A stretch of DNA of 64,000 nucleotides, from contig NZ_CM000776.2 in the NCBI RefSeq assembly GCF_000162575.1, positions 438,950 through 502,949 of the forward strand. Direction: 5' to 3'. Source of the DNA: Helicobacter canadensis MIT 98-5491. GTDB lineage: Bacteria; Campylobacterota; Campylobacteria; Campylobacterales; Helicobacteraceae. Shown piece after piece: positions 27,997 to 37,203 of the stretch (its first letter is position 1; each line of letters begins with the position of its first letter). Below the pieces are notes generated by a model. The model ran no database searches. It was not told the origin of the DNA and saw nothing but the letters and a program-made list of their open reading frames with translations. The translations under genes and the position numbers were made by a program.

Positions 27997-29211
27997 ATGG
28001 AGCAAAATACGAAGAAAATCTTGATTATTGGTGGAGGTTATGGGGGATTAAAAGTAGCACTTGGATTACAAAGGAAGCTAAAAATTAAGGCTGATGTTAC
28101 TTTAATTAGCAAACACGATTATCATTACCAAACAACTTTGTTACATAAAGTAGCAATAGGAACCCTTAGTGCAAGAAAAGCAAGAATCTATTATCGTAAG
28201 ATTCTCAATCCTCAAAAAGTAAATTTTATTAAAGATAAAATTATTCAACTTTGCCCCAAAGAAAATAAAGTTATTGGCAATGGCGGAGAGTATTTTTATG
28301 ATTATTTGGTGATTGGACTTGGGTTTAAACCAGATAGTTTTGGCATTAAAGGAGTAGAAGAATATACTTATAAGCTTTCAAGCCTTAATCGTGCTTTGAA
28401 GCTTGCTAAAAATATCGAAAATAAATTTAAGGACTTTATTCATACTAAAAACCCAAAAGATTTATGTGTGATTGTTTGTGGAAGTGGATTTACTGGGATT
28501 GAATTTGCCGCAGAACTTGCGACACAATTAGATGAATTGTGTTTGATTTGTGGAATTGATAGAAAAATCCCAAAAATTATTTGTATTGGACGATCACCTC
28601 ATATTTTGCCTGTATTTAATCCTAAATTAGTCAATATTGCAGAAGAAAAATTGAAGAAATTGGGGGTAGAAATCGTTAATGGTGGGAATATCAAAGAAAT
28701 ACAAAAAAATAAGGTCTTAGTAGAAAAAGAAGGGAAAATGATTGAATTTGAGGGTAACACTATTATTTGGAGTGCTGGAGTAAGGGGAAGTGATATAGTT
28801 GAAAAATCAGAAATACCCAATAAAAAAGGTCGTATCAAAGTAAATTCGCAGTTGCAATGCGAAGAATTCCCAAATATTTATGTGGTAGGAGATTGTGCAA
28901 TTGCGGCTAATAAAGATGCTATTCACGCACCAACTGCACAACTCTCTGCACAAATGGGAGATTATCTTGCAGAGCTTCTTTGTGCGAAGTTAGAAGGTAG
29001 AGAGTTTAAGAAACCTTTCAAATTCAATCATAGAGGGACGGTTTGTTCTATTGGGCATACAGATGGAGTGGGAATTGTCTATCATAAAAATGTGAATGGA
29101 GAGTTGGCTGCCTTTATGAAAAATACTATAGAAAATAAATGGCTCTTTAGCATTGGAGGTTTTGAAATGGTGTTTAAAAAAGGGCAATTTAGATATAGAA
29201 CTAGCAATTAG
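27997..29211 (+). CDS. Type II NADH dehydrogenase-like FAD/NAD(P) oxidoreductase
   Basis: Flavoprotein of the NDH-2 family, expected to pass electrons from NAD(P)H to quinone without proton pumping. The 404 residues start with the FAD motif ILIIGGGYGGLKVALGL. A second dinucleotide motif VIVCGSGFTGIEFAAELA is near 165, TIIWSAGVRG follows, and the FAD-closing NIYVVGDCAIAANKDAIHAP near 300 is succeeded by QLSAQMGDYLA. The C-terminal part ends with weakly hydrophobic residues that could touch the membrane. It is monocistronic. An alternative is sulfide:quinone-type chemistry, but no matching catalytic cysteines were recognised. Confidence 0.83.
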   Translation: MEQNTKKILIIGGGYGGLKVALGLQRKLKIKADVTLISKHDYHYQTTLLHKVAIGTLSARKARIYYRKILNPQKVNFIKDKIIQLCPKENKVIGNGGEYFYDYLVIGLGFKPDSFGIKGVEEYTYKLSSLNRALKLAKNIENKFKDFIHTKNPKDLCVIVCGSGFTGIEFAAELATQLDELCLICGIDRKIPKIICIGRSPHILPVFNPKLVNIAEEKLKKLGVEIVNGGNIKEIQKNKVLVEKEGKMIEFEGNTIIWSAGVRGSDIVEKSEIPNKKGRIKVNSQLQCEEFPNIYVVGDCAIAANKDAIHAPTAQLSAQMGDYLAELLCAKLEGREFKKPFKFNHRGTVCSIGHTDGVGIVYHKNVNGELAAFMKNTIENKWLFSIGGFEMVFKKGQFRYRTSN

Positions 29212-29313
29212 ATTGACTTTTTTTGATTCTATTTTAAAAAAGAGAAACTTTAAGGAAGTAATGAAGTTATTTTAAGAGAGATTGTGTTTGCGGAATAAAT
29301 CTAGGAGTGCAAG

Positions 29314-29346
29314 GCAATCTTAGTATTAATAATTGCTAAGTTTTTT
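29314..29346 (+). terminator. Candidate terminator after the NDH-2-like gene
   Basis: Two alternative short stems (GCAAT/ATTGC and CTTAG/CTAAG) around a TATTAATA loop are followed directly by six T residues on the plus strand. It lies 100 bases after the stop codon at 29211. Confidence 0.4.
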
Positions 29347-29383
29347 AGAAGAGATTAGCTTATAATATAAAAATGATTGTAAA

Positions 29384-30205
29384 TTATTTTAGAATTTGCA
29401 CTTCATTTTGGAGTGTAATTTTATGTTGCTCAAAGACAGCATTCCTTGCTAATTCAATCAATTCTAAAGATTCTTCAAAAGAAGCTTTACCTAAATTGAC
29501 TAAAAAATTAGCGTGTTTTGGGCTAAACATTAGTGATTTGTTGCTTCCAAAGGCGACTCCTTTTAAGCCCACAGATTCGATTAATCGTCCTGCGAAATCA
29601 TTGGGCGGATTTTTAAAGCAACTTCCAAAACTAGGCTCTTTTGGTTGATTGGATCGCATTTTGGCAAAAAGGTCAGTAAGTTTAGGATTAAAACCGCTTT
29701 GTTTTTTAAAAATACCTGCAAAAATGAGTGTTTTTATTGTGCTTGAACGATAAGATAGATTAAGAGAATGTGTGGGGATAAATTCGAGCGATTGCGAATT
29801 TTTTAGACTCAAGATTCCAAGTAAGGAGGATTTAATTTCGTATTCTTTTAACCCAGCATTCATTTTGATGATTCCGCCGATACTTCCAGGTAGCCCACTT
29901 AGGATTTCAAAACCTGCTAAATTGTGCTTTTTGGCATAGGAGAAAAGCTTTCCGCTTGGAGTGAGTGCGCCTACTTCTAAAAAATCTCCACAATCTTTGA
30001 TATAAGAAAAATTTTTATCAAGCATAATAAGGTTTTTTGCATTGGGCGAAACAAGGAGATTGTTAGCAGCACCAATGATTTTTGGGGTGATTGTGTGTTG
30101 TAATATTTCATAATAGTCTTGTGGATTTTGAATGAGAGAGACTTGTAGAGTAGGTCCAATTTTGATACTACTATAAATAGAAAAATCGATTGTTTTGTGA
30201 ATCAT
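29384..30205 (-). CDS. murB: UDP-N-acetylenolpyruvoylglucosamine reductase
   Basis: FAD enzyme reducing UDP-GlcNAc-enolpyruvate to UDP-MurNAc in peptidoglycan synthesis. The 273 residues include IGAANNLLVSPN, the FAD-binding LSGLPGSIGGIIKMNAG near 110-125, the SYRSST segment with catalytic/substrate residues, and GSCFKNPPNDFAGRLIE with the reactive Ser region. It overlaps the fliQ stop by one base. The murB-fliQ neighbourhood matches the H. pylori order from memory (HP1418-HP1419). Confidence 0.95.
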   Translation of the reverse strand: MIHKTIDFSIYSSIKIGPTLQVSLIQNPQDYYEILQHTITPKIIGAANNLLVSPNAKNLIMLDKNFSYIKDCGDFLEVGALTPSGKLFSYAKKHNLAGFEILSGLPGSIGGIIKMNAGLKEYEIKSSLLGILSLKNSQSLEFIPTHSLNLSYRSSTIKTLIFAGIFKKQSGFNPKLTDLFAKMRSNQPKEPSFGSCFKNPPNDFAGRLIESVGLKGVAFGSNKSLMFSPKHANFLVNLGKASFEESLELIELARNAVFEQHKITLQNEVQILK

Positions 30206-30471
30206 TAAAAAATAAAGTTAGGCATCATATTAAAGATTCGTGCTGTGAAATCAATGAGCATATTAAGCATCCACGGCATTGTAAAAATAATAACCACAAT
30301 AACTGCTAGAATTTTAGGCACAAAGGTTAGTGTCATTTCATTAATTTGTGTCGTGGCTTGAAAAATGCTAATAAGCAAACCAACAACTAATCCTACAAGC
30401 AACATTGGAAGCGACAAAATGAGCGTAATTTTGTAGGTTTCAATTGCGAGATTCATAAGTTGTGCTTCCAC
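30205..30471 (-). CDS. fliQ: Flagellar export apparatus protein FliQ
   Basis: Small inner-membrane component of the flagellar type III export gate, present in several copies in the FliP-FliQ-FliR complex. The 88 residues have two membrane helices (about 14-40 and 52-75), with GLLISIFQATTQINEMTLTF between them as the conserved signature. Its end overlaps the murB start. Its partner fliR lies separately at about 50.3-51.1 kb, as is normal for scattered epsilonproteobacterial flagellar genes. Confidence 0.95.
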   Translation of the reverse strand: MEAQLMNLAIETYKITLILSLPMLLVGLVVGLLISIFQATTQINEMTLTFVPKILAVIVVIIFTMPWMLNMLIDFTARIFNMMPNFIF

Positions 30472-30486
30472 TTTTACCCTTTTGTA

Positions 30487-31317
<831 letters not shown>

Positions 31318-32022
31318 TTAAAGTGAATTTTTTAAGATTTCCAAAAAGCTAGAAATTTCCCAGCTAGAACTACCAACAAGCACACCATCAACACTATCAA
31401 TTTGAAGAATCTCTTTGACATTGTTAGGTTTAACGCTGCCCCCGTATAAAAGCGAAATTTTACCTAATTTTTGCTTTAAATGCGTGTGAATGGTTGTAAT
31501 TTCTTCTAAACTTGCGCTCACACCAGTCCCAATAGCCCAAATTGGTTCATAAGCAAAAATAAGGTTGGGATAGTTTAAATCAATACCTTCTAGTTGTGAA
31601 TCTAAAAAGTCAAGAGTGGATTGCAGTCCTTGTTTTTTTATGTCTAGTGTTTCTCCGATGCAATAAAAAATTTCAAATTTTCTTTCTTTAAAAAAAGAAA
31701 ATTTCTTTGCACACATTGCTTGGGATTCGCCTAGGATTTCACGCCTCTCGCTATGCCCAATTAAAAGGGTTTGAATCTTAAATTCATTTAATTGTTCTAA
31801 TCCTATCTCCCCAGTAAAAGAACCATTTTCTGTAAAATAAGCATTTTGTGCTCCGATTCTAAAATGAGTAAAAGAATCTTCAAGTAAAGCGGTTGCAGGA
31901 GGGAAAATCACTATTTTATGAGGAAAATTCTGTGTTTGTAAAAAGTTTTTTAAATTTTCACAAAAGACTTGTGTGGATTTTCTTGTGTGATTGGTTTTAA
32001 AATTACTTGCAATGATTTTCAT
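31318..32022 (-). CDS. tpiA: Triosephosphate isomerase
   Basis: Interconverts dihydroxyacetone phosphate and glyceraldehyde 3-phosphate. The 234 residues are short against the usual ~250, as in other Helicobacter. The TIM-barrel signatures ASNFKTNH (substrate Lys), IGHSERREILGES (electrophilic His) and FAYEPIWAIGTG (catalytic Glu) are intact, with LLYGGSVKPNN and DGVLVGSSSW near the end. It is followed by fabI after 9 bases. Confidence 0.95.
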   Translation of the reverse strand: MKIIASNFKTNHTRKSTQVFCENLKNFLQTQNFPHKIVIFPPATALLEDSFTHFRIGAQNAYFTENGSFTGEIGLEQLNEFKIQTLLIGHSERREILGESQAMCAKKFSFFKERKFEIFYCIGETLDIKKQGLQSTLDFLDSQLEGIDLNYPNLIFAYEPIWAIGTGVSASLEEITTIHTHLKQKLGKISLLYGGSVKPNNVKEILQIDSVDGVLVGSSSWEISSFLEILKNSL

Positions 32023-32173
32023 ATGCTAATTCCTTGCTAAATTTGTAAGAATTTTTATTTGATAGGGATTATAGCAAATTTCAAAGTTAATCAAAACCAT
32101 TTAAAATGTATTATAATTTCAACAAATGAGAATAAAATTTAAAATAAAGACTAAATAAGGCTTAAAAAGGAAT

Positions 32174-33259
32174 ATGATGTCATTTTTCAAAAAAATAACA
32201 GATGAGGCAAAATTGATTTTCACTTGGAATAAGAGTGATAGACTTTGGCAAATGCCTTTTTTTGCAGGGCTTGGGGTGGCAATTATTTTATTTGTAGCGG
32301 CTTACTTTAAGCGTCCGGATTTAGGGCTTGTAGCAATTATTGGGGCAAATATTTTTTTATATGTTCCAGATACCCCCATTTATCATAAAATGATTCTTAG
32401 TATGTCTTGTGCTTTTGGGATTACTACAGCTTTTACTTTGGGGCTTGTGGGGCAAATTTTCCCTTCTTTTATTCCTTTGATTGTATTTGTCGTAACTATG
32501 GTTAGCGCTCAAGTAGTGCGGTATTTTAGTATCGGCGCTCCTGGATTTTTCTTTTTTACTTTTGCAACTTTGCTTGGAGCTTTTATTCCTTTTAAATTAG
32601 AGGATTATTTTATGGCAATAGGGCTTGTGGCTATTGGAGCTATGGTAGCTAATGTGATGGTATTATTATATTCTCTTAGTGTGATTTATCTTTTTAAACA
32701 CACTCCAAAACCGATTCCAAAAGTGGGTGATTTTGGATTTGGAGTGATTGTTGTAGATCCTATCATTATAGCTTTTTTTGTAGCTTTAGCAATGGTGTTG
32801 CAAAATGTTTTGGAGCTAGAGAGAGGCTATTGGGTTGGAGTGAGTTGCGCAGCAGTTTTAACAGCCATTACCTTTAAGCAAATTTGGATTAAGCAAACAC
32901 AGAGAATCTTAGGAACAATTCTTGGGGTAAGTTTTGCTTATATACTTTTGCATTTTGAGTTTAGCCCTATAGAATTTGCACTTTTAATGATGAGTTTAAT
33001 GTTTTTTTCAGAATTAATTGTGGTGAGAAATTATGCATTAGCAATGGTTTTTTTAACGCCTTATTCAACTTATTTGGCAGAAGTTGGGAGTTTTATGAAT
33101 TATAATCCAGATATAATTATTCAAGCAAGGGTTTTGGATATTATCCTTGGTAGTATAATCGGGCTTATTGGCGGAGCAGTCATGCATTGGGGAGCCTTGC
33201 GTAATGTATTGGAGAGAATTACACATAAGATTGTTTATAAATGGGTGGGAAATGAATAG
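32174..33259 (+). CDS. FUSC-family inner membrane protein
   Basis: Multi-pass membrane protein resembling the fusaric acid resistance/aromatic acid exporter-like family. The 361 residues carry about ten hydrophobic segments in two blocks (about 28-175 and 195-345). Between them lies a short cytoplasmic loop, KHTPKPIPKVGDFG; ELERGYWVGVSCAAVLT matches the repeated FUSC membrane motif. No periplasmic adaptor or outer-membrane factor gene is adjacent, so the substrate and even efflux direction are uncertain. Two ATGs occur at the start (32174 and 32177). It converges with the autotransporter gene. Confidence 0.72.
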   Translation: MMSFFKKITDEAKLIFTWNKSDRLWQMPFFAGLGVAIILFVAAYFKRPDLGLVAIIGANIFLYVPDTPIYHKMILSMSCAFGITTAFTLGLVGQIFPSFIPLIVFVVTMVSAQVVRYFSIGAPGFFFFTFATLLGAFIPFKLEDYFMAIGLVAIGAMVANVMVLLYSLSVIYLFKHTPKPIPKVGDFGFGVIVVDPIIIAFFVALAMVLQNVLELERGYWVGVSCAAVLTAITFKQIWIKQTQRILGTILGVSFAYILLHFEFSPIEFALLMMSLMFFSELIVVRNYALAMVFLTPYSTYLAEVGSFMNYNPDIIIQARVLDIILGSIIGLIGGAVMHWGALRNVLERITHKIVYKWVGNE

Positions 33260-33334
33260 AGAATATTTGATTTATTTTAAATGAAAAATAAATTATATTT
33301 ATTTATTCTTTAATCAGCCCTATTAAAATTTCAA

Positions 33335-33372
33335 ACTAGCTAGAAATTAAAGATAATTTATTTCTAGCTAGT
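33335..33372. terminator. Bidirectional terminator between the FUSC gene and the autotransporter
   Basis: Perfect 13-base inverted repeat (ACTAGCTAGAAAT and its complement) with a 12-base loop, lying between two convergent stop codons (33259 and 33378). T-rich sequence follows on both strands. It is a strong candidate for shared transcription termination. Confidence 0.65.
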
Positions 33373-33377
33373 AACTT

Positions 33378-35852
33378 TTAAAACTTATACTTTATCCCCA
33401 TATTTCCACTTAAGTAAGTTTCATTTTTAGAATCTACTTTTCCTGCTAAGATTTGTTTAGCTCCAATCCCTATATCTAAACTTAGACTATCATTTAAAGA
33501 GATATTTCCTCCTACAATTAATTGTCCATAAGTCTTTTTCTTCTCTTCTCCTTTAATAGAAAAAGAAGTATTAGAACCTACAAAGCTAGCTATATAATCA
33601 TCTCCATTATTAACTACATATTGTTCTATTTTAGGAGTTATAAATAAATAAGAGCTTTCATTAAAATATTTTCTAGCCTCTAATCCTAATTCTAAACTCA
33701 AAGAATTATTAGTATTAGATTCTACATTTCTTGCTAAGCTACCTTTTTCAGTATAGCTTGGTGTATAGCTATAATAATAATTCACTCCTACAAAGGGTTT
33801 TAAAAATAATCCATTGTTTAAATTAAAGACTTTACCAATATTAGTATTAAACCCAATAAACTTTCTATTAAAATCAGCATTATTTAAACTTCCTGCTAAA
33901 TTAATATCTTGCTTTGTATCTCCTATTTGTCCATAGAGTTTAGAGTTTAATTCCCAAGAATGATTGAATCTATAAGAACTATAAATACCTATTTGATAAT
34001 TATCAGAATCTTGTGTGTTTAGCTTATCTTTGATTTTAGAACTTGCATAAGTAGCATAGATTCCTAAAAGTAAATTTTCATTAAATTCTTTATCTGCACC
34101 TATGCTTATTCCATACAATCCTCCACTTTCTCCATCAACTATATTTGCTCCACCAAAAGCATTTGCCCATACACTATTTTTATAAGTTTTTGTGCCATAA
34201 TAGTCATAAGGAATATCACTGGCTATATTAGAATTATTTGCTAAAGCATTTGTCTTTAATGTATTTGCAAATTTTATTTCACTATAGGGATTATTAATTC
34301 TAGCTATTCTTCCACCTAGAGCCATATCATTAGAGATATTTATAGCACCATTTACAGAACTACTATTATTTAGAGTATCTATGCTACTTTTTGCACTTTC
34401 TCTTACATCTTTAAAGAAGTTTTTATTTGTGATTGCACCTATACCTACACTAGCATTAATATTAGAGTTAATCAAACTATCAAAGATACCTTGTGCTTCG
34501 TTTAGGTTGCCGGAAGATTGCATAGAATCTGCTGTTTTAGCAGTGTTTGTAGCACCACCCATAATGCCTGTTGTGAGGAGCAATTTATAGTTATCTGCTT
34601 GAGAGCCTTTAAGGTTAGATACTTTTTCAAAAATGTGTTTGGTAGTATTTGTAATTTCAATGCCCATCGCGTTCATTTTATCTTCGGTTGTTAGAGATTC
34701 TTCGCCACTAGAATTAATCTTATTAAGAATTTCCTCTTTTTTTGCAATTTGTGCTTGTAGATCTTCTAAGATAGATTTTTTAACCGGATCTTGTGAGTTT
34801 TCTAAATCTTCTATTTGTATGATTTTCTCTAAATGTTCTTTTTCAAATGTTAAAATTTCTTTTGCGCTGTTGATTTTTGTAGAATTTACCCCACCGCTTA
34901 TAATTAAGTATTCTTTACCATTGTTTTTTTCCACGCTTAATTTGTAATTTACAAAATCTCCCACATCCATAGGAGTAAGGTAAGCACTTCTCTCTATTTC
35001 TATGAATTGGTTTGCAAGATTCTCATCACTCACGATATCGTAAATGCTATTAATAATGCTTGCACCTGCGGTATTGCTAGTGGTTACATCGCTATTAAAG
35101 CTATTTGCACTTGCAAAAACAAATCTATCTAAAAAGAGGTTATTAAAGCTTGTAGAAATCACAGAAAAATTCGATTCTTTAATATTTACATTGCCTTTAA
35201 TATCAAAGTTTAAGGAACCATTACCAACACCTTCAAATCTAGTTTTATTTGCCTCCAAATTCCCCCAAATTGTTAAGCCACCATTATAATCACCATCGCC
35301 AAGCCCACTGCTAGCAATCGTTACAGAAGAGCCAAAACCATCAGAATCAGTGGGTAATTGTGTTCCTGTTAGTTTTACATTTCCGCTTAATGTGCTTTCT
35401 TGCCTAAAATATTGTAAATTCATATCAGTCATATTGATTTGTGAGGCAGTAATATCTGCATTAATCAAATAGGAAGTTTTGTCACCTCCAACGATATTTC
35501 GAGTATTTGTTAAATCAAGCACTCCATTACCTAAATCAATAGTTACAAATGTATTTTCTCTATTTACGCCCTTGGGGACAAACTCATATAAAGCACTATT
35601 GATTTGTAAATTTGTATCTTTGTATCCCTCTTTAAAAACGAGATTTGCAGCATCGCGGCTTGAATCTATTTCTATATCAAAGTAGTCTTTCAATTGGCTT
35701 TCATCATAAATTGTGATTGGGCTGTTATTTTGTGATACTTGTCCCGCATTAATTTCTTGTGTTTGTGTTGTTAGTTCTTGTGCACAAATACTCACACTCC
35801 CTAACACTCCTAAACCAAATATTGCTCTTGACGCAATAAGAGATAATTTCAT
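33378..35852 (-). CDS. Autotransporter outer-membrane beta-barrel protein
   Basis: Type Va secreted surface protein. The 824 residues show a Sec signal (about 1-24, ending ICAQ) and a passenger of about 25-540 rich in Asn, Ser and Thr with beta-helix-like repeats such as GNVNIKESNFSVIST. A helical stretch is near 330-400, followed by a C-terminal beta-barrel (about 545-824) ending GNMGIKYKF with the terminal Phe. No protease or lipase motif was recognised, so an adhesin-like role is inferred. It is monocistronic and probably phase variable through the G tract in its promoter; a bidirectional terminator follows. Confidence 0.85.
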   Translation of the reverse strand: MKLSLIASRAIFGLGVLGSVSICAQELTTQTQEINAGQVSQNNSPITIYDESQLKDYFDIEIDSSRDAANLVFKEGYKDTNLQINSALYEFVPKGVNRENTFVTIDLGNGVLDLTNTRNIVGGDKTSYLINADITASQINMTDMNLQYFRQESTLSGNVKLTGTQLPTDSDGFGSSVTIASSGLGDGDYNGGLTIWGNLEANKTRFEGVGNGSLNFDIKGNVNIKESNFSVISTSFNNLFLDRFVFASANSFNSDVTTSNTAGASIINSIYDIVSDENLANQFIEIERSAYLTPMDVGDFVNYKLSVEKNNGKEYLIISGGVNSTKINSAKEILTFEKEHLEKIIQIEDLENSQDPVKKSILEDLQAQIAKKEEILNKINSSGEESLTTEDKMNAMGIEITNTTKHIFEKVSNLKGSQADNYKLLLTTGIMGGATNTAKTADSMQSSGNLNEAQGIFDSLINSNINASVGIGAITNKNFFKDVRESAKSSIDTLNNSSSVNGAINISNDMALGGRIARINNPYSEIKFANTLKTNALANNSNIASDIPYDYYGTKTYKNSVWANAFGGANIVDGESGGLYGISIGADKEFNENLLLGIYATYASSKIKDKLNTQDSDNYQIGIYSSYRFNHSWELNSKLYGQIGDTKQDINLAGSLNNADFNRKFIGFNTNIGKVFNLNNGLFLKPFVGVNYYYSYTPSYTEKGSLARNVESNTNNSLSLELGLEARKYFNESSYLFITPKIEQYVVNNGDDYIASFVGSNTSFSIKGEEKKKTYGQLIVGGNISLNDSLSLDIGIGAKQILAGKVDSKNETYLSGNMGIKYKF

Positions 35853-35885
35853 TCTTACTCCTTAAAAATTTAAAATAAACTTGTT

Positions 35886-35914
35886 ATTATGCCCCCCCCC
35901 CCCCCCCATGAATA
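35886..35914 (-). promoter_or_regulatory. Autotransporter promoter with a G16 tract as the -35/-10 spacer
   Basis: On the minus strand a run of 16 G (35892-35907) is followed at once by CATAAT (35886-35891), a 5/6 match to the -10 consensus, about 33 bases upstream of the ATG. A weak TATTCA lies 17 bases further upstream, so the tract would set the spacer length. A ribosome site AAGGAG precedes the ATG. Changes in tract length are expected to switch expression. Confidence 0.65.
35892..35907 (-). repeat. Homopolymeric G16 (C16 on plus) tract
   Basis: Sixteen identical bases, by far the longest homopolymer in this AT-rich window. Such tracts slip during replication and are the usual contingency loci of Helicobacter and Campylobacter. 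The length in any assembly may represent a mixture. Confidence 0.97.
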
Positions 35915-36057
35915 TTTGCTTAAATATAATTTACAAATAGATTTAAGATCTGTATTGGTAATTTTTGTAGTAGTTCTTTTTAGAATGTGTAAGTGGATAA
36001 GGTTTGCAAGTGGTTTTATTTTTATAAGTAAATTAGCAAAACAAAAAATTTTGCTAA

Positions 36058-36621
36058 TTAATTTTTTAAGATTCTTGGGAGTGTAATTCCAGTTTGAGAT
36101 TGATATTTGCCTTTTTTGTCTTTATAGCTTATTTCACAAGGTGCATCACCTTCCAAAAATAAAACTTGTGCAATCCCTTCATTGGCGTAAATTTTGGCAG
36201 GAAGTGGAGTGGTATTGCTAATTTCTATAGTAATATGTCCTTCAAATTCGGGTTCAAAAGGTGTTACATTGACAATGATACCACAACGCGCATAGGTGCT
36301 TTTACCTAGACAAATAGCTAAAGTATTACGGGGAATTCTAAAATACTCTATGGTGCGTGCAAGTGCAAAGGAATTTGGAGGGACAATGCAGACATCACCT
36401 ACAAAATCAACTACATTAGCAGAATCGAAATTCTTTGGATCGACTACCATTGCATTGATATTGGTAAAAATCTTAAATTCATTGCTTACGCGTATGTCAT
36501 AGCCATAGCTTGATAGCCCATAGCTTACTACGCCTTTGCCCACTTGATTTTCGCAGAATGGTTCAATCATCTTGTGATCTATTGCCATTTTTCTAATCCA
36601 AGCATCTTCTTTTAGTCCCAT
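36058..36621 (-). CDS. dcd: dCTP deaminase
   Basis: Deaminates dCTP to dUTP on the route to dTTP. The 187 residues contain [15 protein letters not shown] near the N-terminus, [20 protein letters not shown] with the catalytic Arg/Glu region, and [20 protein letters not shown], then QVLFLEGD. Full length and intact. It is divergent from accB with overlapping -10 elements at 36661-36667. Confidence 0.96.
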   Translation of the reverse strand: MGLKEDAWIRKMAIDHKMIEPFCENQVGKGVVSYGLSSYGYDIRVSNEFKIFTNINAMVVDPKNFDSANVVDFVGDVCIVPPNSFALARTIEYFRIPRNTLAICLGKSTYARCGIIVNVTPFEPEFEGHITIEISNTTPLPAKIYANEGIAQVLFLEGDAPCEISYKDKKGKYQSQTGITLPRILKN

Positions 36622-36660
36622 TTTGTTATTCCTTTTAACTTTTTTTGTAAAGAAATGTGC

Positions 36661-36667
36661 TATTATA
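36661..36667. promoter_or_regulatory. Overlapping divergent -10 elements for accB and dcd
   Basis: TATTATA reads as TATTAT on the plus strand (towards accB at 36730) and as perfect TATAAT on the minus strand (towards dcd at 36621). Distances to both start codons are reasonable. It was assigned by eye only. Confidence 0.4.
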
Positions 36668-36729
36668 ACAAATTAAGTTCAATTAGTCGAAAAGAGACTT
36701 TTGGGAAAATTCAATAAAAAGGCTTAAAT

Positions 36730-37203
36730 ATGGATTTTAAGGAAATAAAAGAGCTGATTAAAATTTTCGATTCAAGTTCATTAAGTGCGTTAAGTATTAC
36801 GCAGGAGAATTCCAAAATTAAATTGGAAAAAGGTGTCAAGAGCACACAGATTGTAGAATCCCAAAATACGCAGATCTTATCTCCTATTCAAATCCCTCAA
36901 AATGCACCCCAAGTGGAAGTAGCAGCCCCAGCTTCTTCTGCTCAAAACACTAAAGCCATTCAGGGAGAAACGATTAATTCCCCAATGGTTGGGACATTTT
37001 ATCGTTGTCCTTCTCCAGATGCTCCTGCTTATGTTAATGTGGGTGATAAGGTTAAAAAGGGGCAAACTCTAGGAATCATTGAAGCAATGAAAATTATGAA
37101 TGAAATTGAAGCAGAGTTTGATTGTATGATTAAAGAGATTATTCCTAATGATGCACAACCTGTGGAGTATAATTCTCCTTTATTTGTGGTGGAGAAAATC
37201 TAA
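36730..37203 (+). CDS. accB: Biotin carboxyl carrier protein of acetyl-CoA carboxylase
   Basis: Carries the biotin moved between biotin carboxylase and carboxyltransferase in malonyl-CoA synthesis. The 157 residues have an N-terminal dimerisation region, a Pro/Ala/Gln linker (about 55-80), and a C-terminal biotinyl domain (about 82-157) with the thumb TFYRCPSPDAPAYV and the biotin attachment motif EAMKIMNEI. Its stop overlaps the accC start (TAATG), a coupled pair. Confidence 0.96.
   Translation: MDFKEIKELIKIFDSSSLSALSITQENSKIKLEKGVKSTQIVESQNTQILSPIQIPQNAPQVEVAAPASSAQNTKAIQGETINSPMVGTFYRCPSPDAPAYVNVGDKVKKGQTLGIIEAMKIMNEIEAEFDCMIKEIIPNDAQPVEYNSPLFVVEKI

Noticed and set aside
35889-36086. Plus-strand 65-residue frame starting at the C16 tract
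   Set aside because: It begins inside the tract, has no ribosome site and overlaps the end of dcd; the tract is better explained as a promoter spacer on the other strand.
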